Positions 7,236-16,114 of a DNA stretch of 64,000 nucleotides are shown here, in pieces (the stretch's first letter is position 1; every line of letters starts with the position of its first letter). Origin of the DNA: Halomarinibacterium sp041392205 (GTDB lineage Bacteria; Bacteroidota; Bacteroidia; Flavobacteriales; Flavobacteriaceae); contig JAWKMO010000006.1 in NCBI GenBank assembly GCA_041392205.1, forward strand, positions 1 through 64,000, written 5' to 3'. A program made the translations under genes and the position numbers. Below the pieces are notes generated by a model. It saw only the letters and a list, made by a program, of their open reading frames with translations, was not told the origin of the DNA and searched no databases.

Positions 7236-9200
7236 ATGAAAAAAATAATTCATATTATCTCCGCATTTACCTTTTTAGGAATACTTTTAAGCTGCGGTAA
7301 CAACTCACAAAAGGGTCATCAAAAACAAGGAGCATTAGGTTCAAATGCAGCCGAAAAAGTATATGTAGCTCCGGGTGAATACGATGAATATTATGCCTTT
7401 ATATCCGGAGGCTTTAGTGGTCAGCTTTCAGTGTATGGCCTTCCTTCAGGAAGACTTTTTAAAGTAATCCCAGTGTTTTCGCAGGATGCTGAAAAAGCAT
7501 GGGGTTATAATGAAGAAACAAAACCTATGCTAAACACTTCCCACGGATTTGTGCCTTGGGATGATGCCCACCACCCCGATATTTCTCAAACAAATGGAAT
7601 AGTGGATGGTCGCTGGGTTTTTATTAACGGAAACAATACCCCCCGTATTGCAAAAATAGATTTAACCACTTTCGAAACAACAGAGATTATAGAAATCCCA
7701 AACAGTGCTGGTAACCACAGTTCTTCATTTGTAACCGAAAACACAGAATATGTAGTGGCAGGAACTCGTTTTTCAGTACCCATCCCACAAAGAGATATTT
7801 CAATTAAAGAATACAAAGGAAACTTTAAGGGGTCGCTTTCATTTATAAGTGTTGACCCAGAAGATGGTGGTATGGATCTTAAATTCCAGATAATGATGCC
7901 AGGCTTCGATTACGATTTGGCACATCCAGGCCGCGGAGCCTCTCACGGTTGGTTTTTCTTTTCCACCTATAACACTGAAGAAGCTAGCACACTTATGGAA
8001 GTAAACGCTTCTCAAAATGACAAAGACTTTATTGCGGCAGTAAACTGGAAAAAAGCAGAAGAATATATTAAAGCCGGAAAAGGAAAAATGATGCCCACAA
8101 AGTATGCCCATAATGTCTATAATGACAAAACACATATGGCTACTTCAACGATGAAAGATGAAGTACTTATGCTGGATGCTTCAGAATTACCAGGTTTGGT
8201 ATATTTATTACCCACACCAAAATCTCCACATGGTTGTGACGTAGATCCTTCCGGTGAATATATTGTAGGTAATGGAAAACTATCTGCCAACTTAACAATC
8301 CACTCTTTTCAAAAAATGTTAGCCGCTGTTGAATCTCAAAATTTTGATGGAGAATCGTATGGAATTCCTATCCTCAAATTTGAAGATGTTCTTGCGGGTG
8401 TTGTTGACCAAGCAGGACTAGGCCCCCTCCATACCGAATTTGATGGAAAAGGAAATGCCTATACTACCTTTTTTATCTCTTCAGAAGTAGTAAAATGGAA
8501 GTTAGGCACATGGGAAGTTGTGGACAGACAACCCTGTTATTACTCTGTTGGTCACTTAATGATTCCCGGGGGAAATTCAAGAGAGCCTTTTGGAGATTAT
8601 GTATTGGCAATGAATAAAATTACCAAAGACCGCTATCTCCCCACAGGTCCAGAGGTTACGCAGTCGGCTCAGCTTTATGATATTTCAGGAGATAAAATGG
8701 AATTGCTTTTAGATTTTCCAACAGTTGGAGAGCCTCACTACGCCGCAGGAATTAGGGCAGATATAGTGATGAAAAATTCTAAAAAGATTTTTAAACTGGA
8801 AGAGAATGACCACCCTTTTTCGGTAAAAAATGAAGGGGAAACCAAAGTTGTTAGAGAAGGTAATGTGGTGCATGTGTATATGAGTATGATACGAAGTCAT
8901 TTTAGCCCAGATAATATTGAAGGTATTAAAGTAGGTGATAAAGTATATTTCCACGTAACCAATCTTGAACAAGATTATGATGTCCCTCACGGAATAAGTA
9001 TGATTGGAGCCAATACTTCCGAATTATTAATTATGCCCGGACAAACAGAAACCTTCCTTTGGGAGCCTAAACAAGTAGGGGTGTGGCCTTTTTACTGCAC
9101 CGATTTCTGTTCTGCTTTACACCAAGAGATGCAAGGATATGTTAGAGTTTCTCCAGCCAATTCAACACTTCCATTATCTTGGTCATTAGGAGAAGATTAA
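7236..9200 (+). CDS. nosZ: nitrous oxide reductase, clade II (lipoprotein type)
   Basis: 654 residues. The enzyme reduces N2O to N2 in the periplasm. It starts with a Sec lipoprotein signal (lipobox LLSC) rather than a Tat signal, which marks clade II NosZ. The N-terminal beta-propeller holds the CuZ His residues (DAHHPD, KYAHNVY, SPHGCDVDPSG, GLGPLHTEFDG). The C-terminal cupredoxin domain ends with the CuA motif YCTDFCSALHQEM (C-x3-C-x3-H-x2-M). All expected copper ligands seem present, so it should be active. A strong hairpin lies 42 bases after the stop. Confidence 0.97.
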   Translation: MKKIIHIISAFTFLGILLSCGNNSQKGHQKQGALGSNAAEKVYVAPGEYDEYYAFISGGFSGQLSVYGLPSGRLFKVIPVFSQDAEKAWGYNEETKPMLNTSHGFVPWDDAHHPDISQTNGIVDGRWVFINGNNTPRIAKIDLTTFETTEIIEIPNSAGNHSSSFVTENTEYVVAGTRFSVPIPQRDISIKEYKGNFKGSLSFISVDPEDGGMDLKFQIMMPGFDYDLAHPGRGASHGWFFFSTYNTEEASTLMEVNASQNDKDFIAAVNWKKAEEYIKAGKGKMMPTKYAHNVYNDKTHMATSTMKDEVLMLDASELPGLVYLLPTPKSPHGCDVDPSGEYIVGNGKLSANLTIHSFQKMLAAVESQNFDGESYGIPILKFEDVLAGVVDQAGLGPLHTEFDGKGNAYTTFFISSEVVKWKLGTWEVVDRQPCYYSVGHLMIPGGNSREPFGDYVLAMNKITKDRYLPTGPEVTQSAQLYDISGDKMELLLDFPTVGEPHYAAGIRADIVMKNSKKIFKLEENDHPFSVKNEGETKVVREGNVVHVYMSMIRSHFSPDNIEGIKVGDKVYFHVTNLEQDYDVPHGISMIGANTSELLIMPGQTETFLWEPKQVGVWPFYCTDFCSALHQEMQGYVRVSPANSTLPLSWSLGED

Positions 9201-9242
9201 AAAAAGGAATTGATACGATTAGTAATTAATGATTCCTTTAAA

Positions 9243-9268
9243 GGGTGGGGTTTTGTATAACCCCACCC
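9243..9268 (+). other. intercistronic GC-rich hairpin downstream of nosZ
   Basis: A perfect 10-bp stem GGGTGGGGTT / AACCCCACCC with loop TTGTAT lies between nosZ and the next gene. There is no T tract, so it is more likely an mRNA-stabilising or partially attenuating structure than a full terminator. Confidence 0.6.
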
Positions 9269-9288
9269 TAATTTCTAAAAAACAAATT

Positions 9289-9903
9289 ATGAAGTTTAAA
9301 AAGTCGAATACGTTTATGATATTGAGTGCTATTTCCATATTAGGCTTATTCCTTTTCCCTCTTTGGAATATTACCTTGGAAGCCCCTCAATACCCTATCC
9401 CACTGGGTATGGATATTTATATAAATGATTTTGCCGATGCTAATCCCCACGATATTAAAAATATCAATTTAATGAATCATTATGTTGGGATGAAATATAT
9501 CCCAGAATCGATTCCGGAGTTTAAGATTTTTCCTGCGGTAATTATTATCATGTCCATATTTGGTTTGCTAATTAGTGCAAAAGGGAACTACAAATGGTTT
9601 TTAGGCTGGGGAATAGTAATGGTTCTACTGGCTGCTGCTGGAATATATGATTTTTATTTATGGGAACACAATTACGGCCATGACCTAGACCCAAAAGCGA
9701 TTATGAAATTTACCAACCCCGATGGTAGCATTATGGGTTTTCAACCTCCTTTATTTGGGTCAAAGGATATATTAAATTTTAGAGCTCACTCTTATCCACA
9801 AATGGGAGCTTATTTTTTAGCCATAGGGATGATTCTTTCTTTTATTGCTTTTTGGATAGGAAAAAAAGAAACGTCAAATATTCTTCAAGATGAAAAAAAT
9901 TAG
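9289..9903 (+). CDS. nos-cluster integral membrane protein of unknown function
   Basis: 204 residues from ATG 9289; the upstream ATG at 9229 would place the hairpin inside the coding region and lacks a membrane start. Four hydrophobic helices are visible, near residues 8-26, 82-98, 103-122 and 175-195. Between them is a periplasmic loop rich in aromatic, His and Asp residues (YDFYLWEHNYGHDLDP). Genes like this sit between nosZ and nosL in clade II clusters, so a role in electron or copper delivery is plausible but unproven. It overlaps nosL by 14 bases. Confidence 0.75.
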   Translation: MKFKKSNTFMILSAISILGLFLFPLWNITLEAPQYPIPLGMDIYINDFADANPHDIKNINLMNHYVGMKYIPESIPEFKIFPAVIIIMSIFGLLISAKGNYKWFLGWGIVMVLLAAAGIYDFYLWEHNYGHDLDPKAIMKFTNPDGSIMGFQPPLFGSKDILNFRAHSYPQMGAYFLAIGMILSFIAFWIGKKETSNILQDEKN

Positions 9904-10330
9904 ATACTCAATTTTGGCATCGCTTCTCTTTTTAACGGCCTGCCAAGTAAAACAAAAAGAAATTCATTTTGGGGACGACCATTGCGATTTTTGTCAAATG
10001 ACCATAGTCGATAAGCAACATGCTGCACAAATAGTTACCAAAAAAGGAAAAGCATATAATTTTGATGCCATTGAATGTATGATTCATTATTCAAAAAATA
10101 TAGACACTACAAGCATAGGCTTGTTTTTGGTTAGTAATTACCAGGTGTCTGAATCCCTTATAAATGCTAAAGAATCTTCTTTCATTATTTCTGAAAATAT
10201 TCCAAGTCCCATGGGAGCTTTTCTTTCAGCTGTTCCTAATCAGTCTGAAGCCACTAAAATAATTTTAGAAAAAGGAGGAGCCATTTACAATTGGGAAGCT
10301 CTTGTAAAACACTTAAATAGCAATGACTGA
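9890..10330 (+). CDS. nosL: NosL copper chaperone lipoprotein
   Basis: 146 residues: lipoprotein signal with lipobox LTAC, then the NosL copper-binding motif CDFCQM (C-x2-C-x-M) at about residue 29, followed by KGKAYNFDAIECM. NosL binds Cu(I) and supplies copper for the CuZ centre of NosZ. It overlaps the gene before by 14 bases and the cupin gene after by 8, which implies coupled translation. Confidence 0.93.
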   Translation: MKKIRYSILASLLFLTACQVKQKEIHFGDDHCDFCQMTIVDKQHAAQIVTKKGKAYNFDAIECMIHYSKNIDTTSIGLFLVSNYQVSESLINAKESSFIISENIPSPMGAFLSAVPNQSEATKIILEKGGAIYNWEALVKHLNSND

Positions 10331-10625
10331 TTTTTATACCATAAACACTATTGTTTCCAGTATCCCTTATAATGGCTTAACCATAAAAAAAGTTTTTACA
10401 GAACCTCAAACTGAGGTATTATTAATCACTTTAGAAAAAGACCATTTATTTCCAGAGCACGATTCTCCTAAAAATGCAATGCTTCAGATGTTAGAAGGAG
10501 AAATTATTTTTCAAATAAACAACCATAAGTTTGCCCTAAAAAACCATGAATGTTTTCAATTTCCTGCCAAAGAAAAACATAATGTAGTAGCGATTCAACA
10601 TTCAAAATTTTTAATCATTCGTTAA
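10323..10625 (+). CDS. small cupin-domain protein (nos cluster)
   Basis: 100 residues forming one cupin barrel. LFPEHDSPKNAMLQMLEGEIIFQ is cupin motif 1 (only one metal-type His, plus Glu), and FPAKEKHNVVAIQHSKFLIIR is motif 2. No signal peptide, so it is cytoplasmic. It overlaps nosL and ends one base before nosD. A sensor or metal-handling role in the nos pathway is inference from position only. Confidence 0.75.
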   Translation: MTDFYTINTIVSSIPYNGLTIKKVFTEPQTEVLLITLEKDHLFPEHDSPKNAMLQMLEGEIIFQINNHKFALKNHECFQFPAKEKHNVVAIQHSKFLIIR

Positions 10626-11873
10626 TTGAAATTCTCTATTTTACATATTTTAATTTTTAGCTTGTTTCCTTGGAATAGTTTTTCTAAAACAATTCAAGTA
10701 TGTAAAACTTGTGAGGTTACTTCCATTAAAAAAGCAATTGCATTTGCTTCAGAAAATGATACTATTTTAATTAAAAAAGGGATCTACAAAGAGTTTAACA
10801 TTGAAGTCAACAAATCGTTAACCCTTATTGGGGAAAATTATCCAGTTATTGATGGCGAACTAAAGGGTGAAATCATTCGAATTTCAGCAGACAATGTAAC
10901 ACTGGACGGATTATTCATTATTAATGTGGGAACAAGTTATACCGAAGACTTTTCTGCTGTCCGTGTGGTAAAAAGCATGAATTTTGTAATTCAAAATTTA
11001 GTGTTAGAAAAATTATTTTTCGGAATATATCTTGAAAAATCTAGTCACGGAAAGGTCTATCATAACAAAATAATTGGCGATGCAGAAGAAGAATTTAATT
11101 CGGGAAATGGTATTCAATTGTGGTATAGCCATCATATTGAGGTTGAAAAAAACATTATTACCCATGTGAGAGATGGTATTTATCTTGAATTTGCAGACCA
11201 TTGTAGCATCTCTCATAATATTAGTCGGGACAACGTTCGGTACGGACTTCATTTTATGTTTTCGAACGATGCCATTTACGAGGATAACTTATTTGAGAAC
11301 AATGGTGCGGGCGTAGCGGTTATGTTTTCAAAAAAAATTGAGATGTACCACAATACCTTTAAAGGGAATTGGGGAACCGCTTCCTACGGATTGTTACTCA
11401 AAGAAATAAATGATTCAAAAATAAAAGGAAATATTTTTAAAGAAAACACAACAGGTATCAATATCGAAGGTTCAAATCGGGTGACCTACTCTTTCAATAC
11501 GTTCGAAAAAAATGGTTGGGCCATTAAATCGCGTGGCGCTTGTTATACCAATACTTTTTCGGATAATAATTTTCTATACAACACCTTCGACTTGTCTTAC
11601 AACAGTAAGCTAAATGATAACATTTTTACTAATAATTATTGGAGTGATTACAGCGGTTACGACCTCGACAAAGACAATATAGGAGATGTGCCACACAAAC
11701 CCGTAAAGTTATTTTCGTATGTTGCCAATAAGACTCCCGAAGCTATTATCCTGTTGAGAAGCCTCTTTATAGATATCATTAATTTTTCTGAAAAAGTGTC
11801 TCCCATATTTACGCCCAATAACCTTGAAGATACTTCCCCTAAAATGAAACCCGTTGTCTATGATAGAGATTAA
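10626..11873 (+). CDS. nosD: NosD periplasmic copper-site assembly protein
   Basis: 415 residues starting at a TTG codon directly after the cupin stop; no ATG fits the signal peptide (about 20 residues, ending FSKT). The body is a right-handed parallel beta-helix of about 22-residue rungs with repeated N-x-I/F and GI-L patterns (NGIQLWYSHHIEVEKNII), typical of NosD/carbohydrate-binding beta-helices. NosD works with the NosFY ABC transporter in maturing the Cu-S centre of NosZ. It overlaps nosF by 14 bases. Confidence 0.93.
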   Translation: MKFSILHILIFSLFPWNSFSKTIQVCKTCEVTSIKKAIAFASENDTILIKKGIYKEFNIEVNKSLTLIGENYPVIDGELKGEIIRISADNVTLDGLFIINVGTSYTEDFSAVRVVKSMNFVIQNLVLEKLFFGIYLEKSSHGKVYHNKIIGDAEEEFNSGNGIQLWYSHHIEVEKNIITHVRDGIYLEFADHCSISHNISRDNVRYGLHFMFSNDAIYEDNLFENNGAGVAVMFSKKIEMYHNTFKGNWGTASYGLLLKEINDSKIKGNIFKENTTGINIEGSNRVTYSFNTFEKNGWAIKSRGACYTNTFSDNNFLYNTFDLSYNSKLNDNIFTNNYWSDYSGYDLDKDNIGDVPHKPVKLFSYVANKTPEAIILLRSLFIDIINFSEKVSPIFTPNNLEDTSPKMKPVVYDRD

Positions 11874-12570
11874 TAACCTTCATAAATCGTTTGGTAAAAA
11901 TGATGTATTAAAAGGAATTGACCTTGTAATTCCCAAAGGGAATACTATTGCCATATTAGGCCCCAATGGTTCAGGAAAAACCACGTTAATTAAAAGTATT
12001 TTAGGGATGGTACAATACCATCAAGGAACTATTTTCCTAGATGCCATAAACATAAAAAAGGGCTGGCAATACCGAAAACAAATTGATTATTTACCTCAAA
12101 TTGCTAATTTCCCTAATAATTTAAAAGTGTCTGAACTTATCAAAATGATAAAAGACATTCGAGGCAAAAAAAATACCCATGAAAATCTTTACATCGATCT
12201 TTTTTCATTGCATCCTTTTTTAAATAAAAAATTGGGTAATTTATCCGGAGGAACAAAACAAAAAGTCAATTTGGTTCTTGCCTTTATGTTTAATAGTCCC
12301 ATCATTATTTTAGACGAACCTACTTCGGGACTTGACCCCATTTCTTTGCTGGTTCTTAAAGATATTATTCAGCAGCAAAAGGCGCATGGAAAAACCATCC
12401 TTATTTCATCACACATTATGAGTTTTGTAGAGGCTGTATGCAATGAAGTTATTTTTATTTTGGAAGGGAAAATTTACTTTAATGGTACCATATCCGCTTT
12501 AAAAGAAGAAACAAAAGAAGATCATTTTGAACATGCTATCGCGCACCTATTAAAAACTATCCATGCTTAA
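11860..12570 (+). CDS. nosF: NosF ABC transporter ATP-binding protein
   Basis: 236 residues from ATG 11860 (a TTG two codons upstream is less likely). Walker A GPNGSGKT near residue 35, signature LSGGTKQK, Walker B IIILDEPTSGLD and an H-loop SSHIM are all present. It is the ATPase of the NosDFY complex that energises NosZ copper-sulfur centre assembly. It overlaps nosD and nosY by 14 and 8 bases. Confidence 0.94.
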   Translation: MIEINNLHKSFGKNDVLKGIDLVIPKGNTIAILGPNGSGKTTLIKSILGMVQYHQGTIFLDAINIKKGWQYRKQIDYLPQIANFPNNLKVSELIKMIKDIRGKKNTHENLYIDLFSLHPFLNKKLGNLSGGTKQKVNLVLAFMFNSPIIILDEPTSGLDPISLLVLKDIIQQQKAHGKTILISSHIMSFVEAVCNEVIFILEGKIYFNGTISALKEETKEDHFEHAIAHLLKTIHA

Positions 12571-13345
12571 GATATTAAAATATAGTTTCTTCGATTTAAT
12601 ACGCAGCCGATGGAGTTATGTGTATTTTGCGTTTTATCTTTTACTGGGATTTGTATTACTTTTCTTGAATAACGATGTCTCTAAAGCCGTCATCACATTA
12701 ATGAATGTCATTATCATTTTAGTGCCTTTAATGGGTACTATGTTTGGCATTATGTATTTTTATAATTCGAAAGAATTTACCGAGCTACTCCTTGCGCAGC
12801 CCCTTAAACGAACTTCTATTTTTATTGGGCAATACTTGGGTGTGGCTACTTCTTTATCGATGAGTTTAATTTTAGGGTTAGGCATTCCTTTCTTTGCTTA
12901 CGGGATTTTAAAATCGGAAGCTATTTTAGACTTTTCTTTTCTCTTGATTAGCGGTGGGTTTTTGACATTTATTTTTACCGCCGTTTCATTTTACATTGGT
13001 CTTTTTAACGAAAATAGAATTAAAGGATTTGGCTATGCTATTCTATTTTGGTTATTCATGGCGGTAATTTATGATGGGTTATTTTTAATATCACTTATCC
13101 TTTTTGAAGAGTATCCTTTAGATACATTTTCGCTGCTTGCCAGTATGGCAAACCCCATAGATCTATCTAGAATTTTAATATTGTTGAAATTAGATATTTC
13201 AGCGCTAATGGGCTATACGGGGGCCGTTTTTCAAAAGTTTTTTGGTACAAATTGGGGGCTTATTGTTTCCTTGGGAGTACTTTTACTTTGGGTACTTATT
13301 CCCCTATTATTAATACGAAACAAAGTGCTAAAAAAAGATTTTTAA
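12563..13345 (+). CDS. nosY: NosY ABC-2 type permease
   Basis: 260 residues with six hydrophobic helices and a short cytoplasmic segment KEFTELLLAQPLKRTSIFIGQY typical of ABC-2 permeases of the NosY type. It is the membrane partner of NosF, passing a sulfur or metal-related species or mechanical force to NosD. It is the last clear nos gene. Confidence 0.93.
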   Translation: MLKILKYSFFDLIRSRWSYVYFAFYLLLGFVLLFLNNDVSKAVITLMNVIIILVPLMGTMFGIMYFYNSKEFTELLLAQPLKRTSIFIGQYLGVATSLSMSLILGLGIPFFAYGILKSEAILDFSFLLISGGFLTFIFTAVSFYIGLFNENRIKGFGYAILFWLFMAVIYDGLFLISLILFEEYPLDTFSLLASMANPIDLSRILILLKLDISALMGYTGAVFQKFFGTNWGLIVSLGVLLLWVLIPLLLIRNKVLKKDF

Positions 13346-13373
13346 CTTTGCAGGTAAGCAAATCATTTCAAAA

Positions 13374-13835
13374 ATGAAATATCTTCTTCTTATTACCTTC
13401 TCTTTAGTTCTTGTAAGCTGCCAAGTACATCTTACTGCTGAAACCACACAGAAAAAAGAAATCCGCCAAGCCGAAGACAAAGCGGCTATTTTGGCTGTCA
13501 TGAAAGCACAGGAAGCCGCTTGGAGTAAAAACGACTTGGAAGGATTTATGCAAGGGTATTGGAAAAGTGACAGCTTAAAGTTTTTTGGAAGTAAAGGCAT
13601 TACCTATGGTTGGGAGCAAACATTGGCCAATTACAAAAAAGGCTACCCAACTGCTGATCATAGTGGCATCCTCACCTTTAAAATACATGATATTTCAAAA
13701 ATTGAACACGAAGCGTATTGGGTCATGGGCGAATATTTTTTGAAAAGAACTGTGGGAGACGCCAATGGTATTTTTATGATTCTTTTTAAGAAAATAGATG
13801 GTGAATGGAAAATAGTGGCCGATATGTCTTGTTAG
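13374..13835 (+). CDS. DUF4440/SnoaL-like (NTF2 fold) lipoprotein
   Basis: 153 residues with a lipoprotein signal (lipobox LVSC). The domain reads ILAVMKAQEAAWSKNDLEGFMQGYWKSDSLKFFGSKG...GWEQTLANYKKGYP and ends in GEWKIVADMSC, a standard NTF2-like DUF4440 protein. No specific substrate is known. It starts 28 bases after nosY in the same direction and may be the last gene of the transcript. A 7-bp tandem repeat begins at its stop codon. Confidence 0.82.
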   Translation: MKYLLLITFSLVLVSCQVHLTAETTQKKEIRQAEDKAAILAVMKAQEAAWSKNDLEGFMQGYWKSDSLKFFGSKGITYGWEQTLANYKKGYPTADHSGILTFKIHDISKIEHEAYWVMGEYFLKRTVGDANGIFMILFKKIDGEWKIVADMSC

Positions 13836-13858
13836 GTGCTGGGTGCTGGGTGCTGGGT
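13835..13858. repeat. 7-bp tandem repeat GGTGCTG x3
   Basis: Three exact GGTGCTG units plus GGT, beginning on the last base of the upstream stop codon and filling the gap between two convergent genes. Confidence 0.85.
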
Positions 13859-13862
13859 AAAA

Positions 13863-15110
13863 TTAAAACTTTCGGTCGGGATGAAAAACTTCAATATTCA
13901 TAGACAACTTCTTCTCTAAAATGACTTCGGAAACTAACTTCCCGGTAGCGGGTCCCATACTCCAACCCATCATGGCATGGCCCGTTGCAATAGTGAGGTT
14001 TTCACATTTGGAAGACTTCCCAATGTAAGGTTTCCCATCGGGGGAAACAGGACGTAATCCACAAGCAGCATGAGCTTTTTCTTCAGATGTTAATGAAATA
14101 TTAGGGTAATACTTTTGAGTAGCTTTGGCAATAGCTTCTACCCGCACAGGATTAATTTTGTGATGTATTCCTGCCAATTCCATGGTTCCGGCAAAACGGG
14201 TAAATCCGTCCATAGGGGTAACCGCTACACGCGCTTCGGTTAAAATCGCCGGAATGGTAATCCCTGTCTCCCTTTCGGTATTAACTCGGTAGCCTTTTCC
14301 TGCTTCTAAGGGAATTTTTATTCCTAATTGCTTACTCAATAAATGACTCCAACTTCCCGCTGCTAAAACAAATTCATCGGCTTGTAGACTTTGCTTTTCA
14401 GTATCCACTGCTTTAATGGTCTTCCCTTCCACTTTAAGATGGATTACCTTTTCATTTTTTAAAAAATGAACTCCCTTTTCTTTCATAAAAGATTTTAATT
14501 CGTCCATAAAAACTTGGGGGGTAGTATGCCAATCGCATTTAAAATGAACGGCGCCAACCGCATTTATGAGTGTATTAGGCTGCAGTTTTTGAATTTCATC
14601 CGCATTTAAAACCGAAACCTCCAGCCCTTCCTTAGCCGCCAAATACGCTACTTCCACTTCATGAGCTAAAACTTTCTCACTCTGGCAAAGCATTAAAAGT
14701 CCTTTGTGTTCTAATTGAAAATTAAATTTTTCTTCCGCTTTTATTTCAGAAAATAAATCAACACTTAGTAAATTAATATCCTTTATCGCTTTTACAGAAT
14801 GGTTGACATTTTTAACGGAACACGATTTATTAAAGGCCCAAACCCATTGTAAAAAGGAAGTTTCCAAACGAGGTCTTATAAATAAAGGGCTTGCTGGGTT
14901 AAACATCCATTTCAATCCTTGTTTCATGGCGCCAGGGGCTGCTAACGGAATGATATGACTAGGCGTTAAATACCCTGCATTTACATAAGAAGCACCAAAA
15001 TCCATGGAAGATTGATCGATGACCGTAACTTCACATCCCTCTTTTGAAAGATAATATGCCGAACATAATCCTATAATTCCGCCCCCAATAACAACAACTT
15101 TTTTACTCAT
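13863..15110 (-). CDS. FAD-dependent D-hydroxyproline (D-amino acid) oxidase/dehydrogenase
   Basis: 415 residues of the DAO family. The N-terminal dinucleotide-binding motif VVVIGGGIIGLCSAYYLSKEG binds FAD, and the C-terminus has the usual GLRPVSPDGKPYIG and ATGHAMMGWSMGPATGKLVSE. It is predicted to oxidise cis-4-hydroxy-D-proline to 1-pyrroline-4-hydroxy-2-carboxylate. The substrate is inferred from its operon, where it overlaps the hydroxyproline epimerase by 4 bases and is the last gene. Without that context it would be called a generic D-amino acid dehydrogenase. Confidence 0.87.
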   Translation of the reverse strand: MSKKVVVIGGGIIGLCSAYYLSKEGCEVTVIDQSSMDFGASYVNAGYLTPSHIIPLAAPGAMKQGLKWMFNPASPLFIRPRLETSFLQWVWAFNKSCSVKNVNHSVKAIKDINLLSVDLFSEIKAEEKFNFQLEHKGLLMLCQSEKVLAHEVEVAYLAAKEGLEVSVLNADEIQKLQPNTLINAVGAVHFKCDWHTTPQVFMDELKSFMKEKGVHFLKNEKVIHLKVEGKTIKAVDTEKQSLQADEFVLAAGSWSHLLSKQLGIKIPLEAGKGYRVNTERETGITIPAILTEARVAVTPMDGFTRFAGTMELAGIHHKINPVRVEAIAKATQKYYPNISLTSEEKAHAACGLRPVSPDGKPYIGKSSKCENLTIATGHAMMGWSMGPATGKLVSEVILEKKLSMNIEVFHPDRKF

Positions 15111-16114
15111 ATCACTTGAAAACCAAAAGCATAAGGATCATCTTCCGTATCTATACTAATAGTATTATACCCATAAATTTTTGCCCAACCTTTAATATTC
15201 GGAATGATGGCGTTTTTTTCGCCCACTTTTGTAAGTCCTTCAATCGTTCCCTCAAAAGTAGAACCTATATAGCTTTCATGAATAAACGATTCCCTTTTTT
15301 TTAATTTCCCTTTTGAAAACAACTGAGCCATTCTGGCAGAAGTTCCCGTTCCACAAGGAGAACGGTCTATGGCTTTATCTCCATAAAAAACGGCATTTCT
15401 TCCCGAAGAATTAGGGTTCAAAGGAGTCCCTGTCCATTGAATATGACTTACATCGCGTATTGTTTGATCCTCTGGATGAATAAAAAGATTGGGGTATTTT
15501 TCATTGATTTTTTTTCGAATTTCTTGCGAAAACTGAATGAGTTTACTAGCGGTAAAATCTTGAACTCCACTGAAATTTTTCTGCTGATCCACAATAGCAT
15601 AAAAATTTCCTCCATAGGCAACATCAAATGTTAAATCCCCTAATTCTGAACAATCAATGGTTAGGTTTTCTTCTGCCAAATACGAAGCCACATTCTTCAA
15701 TGTAACCCAAGTCACTTTCCCTTTTTCTTTTTGATAGGTAATTTGCACCAGTCCTGCCGGGGTTTCCATTCGTACCTGTCCTTCGGTTTTGGGAATAATC
15801 AATTCTTCTTCAATAGCAATGGTAATGGCTCCAATAGTTCCGTGACCACACATGGGAAGGCATCCGGAAGTTTCAATAAATAGTATCCCGAAGTCATTTT
15901 CAGGAAATTGAGGTTCAAAAAAGAAACTCCCGCTCATCATATCGTGACCGCGAGGTTCAAACATAAGACCCTTACGAATCCAATCGAATTCTCTTAAAAA
16001 ATGTTGTCGCTTTTCACTCATGGAAGCACCTTGCAATGGCGGATGCCCTGTGGTTACAACCCGTACCGGATTTCCACAGGTGTGTGCATCAATACATTTA
16101 TAAACGCTCTTCAT
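15107..16114 (-). CDS. 4-hydroxyproline epimerase (proline racemase family)
   Basis: 335 residues. Both catalytic cysteines of the two-base mechanism are visible: CLPMCGHGTIG near residue 85-95 and DRSPCGTGTSARM near residue 255. Two Cys with a hydroxyproline-type context, as opposed to the Ser/Thr variants of dehydratases, support epimerisation of trans-4-hydroxy-L-proline to cis-4-hydroxy-D-proline. It shares one base with the aldehyde dehydrogenase upstream and overlaps the FAD enzyme downstream. Confidence 0.9.
   Translation of the reverse strand: MKSVYKCIDAHTCGNPVRVVTTGHPPLQGASMSEKRQHFLREFDWIRKGLMFEPRGHDMMSGSFFFEPQFPENDFGILFIETSGCLPMCGHGTIGAITIAIEEELIIPKTEGQVRMETPAGLVQITYQKEKGKVTWVTLKNVASYLAEENLTIDCSELGDLTFDVAYGGNFYAIVDQQKNFSGVQDFTASKLIQFSQEIRKKINEKYPNLFIHPEDQTIRDVSHIQWTGTPLNPNSSGRNAVFYGDKAIDRSPCGTGTSARMAQLFSKGKLKKRESFIHESYIGSTFEGTIEGLTKVGEKNAIIPNIKGWAKIYGYNTISIDTEDDPYAFGFQVI

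Noticed and set aside
9243..9268. Terminator between nosZ and the membrane protein gene
   Set aside because: No T tract follows the hairpin, and the following nos genes overlap each other and need a promoter that I cannot see; it is listed as a hairpin instead.
9229..9288. ATG at 9229 as the start of the nos membrane protein
   Set aside because: It would add 20 residues encoded by the hairpin and lacks a membrane-type N-terminus; ATG 9289 gives a clean first helix.
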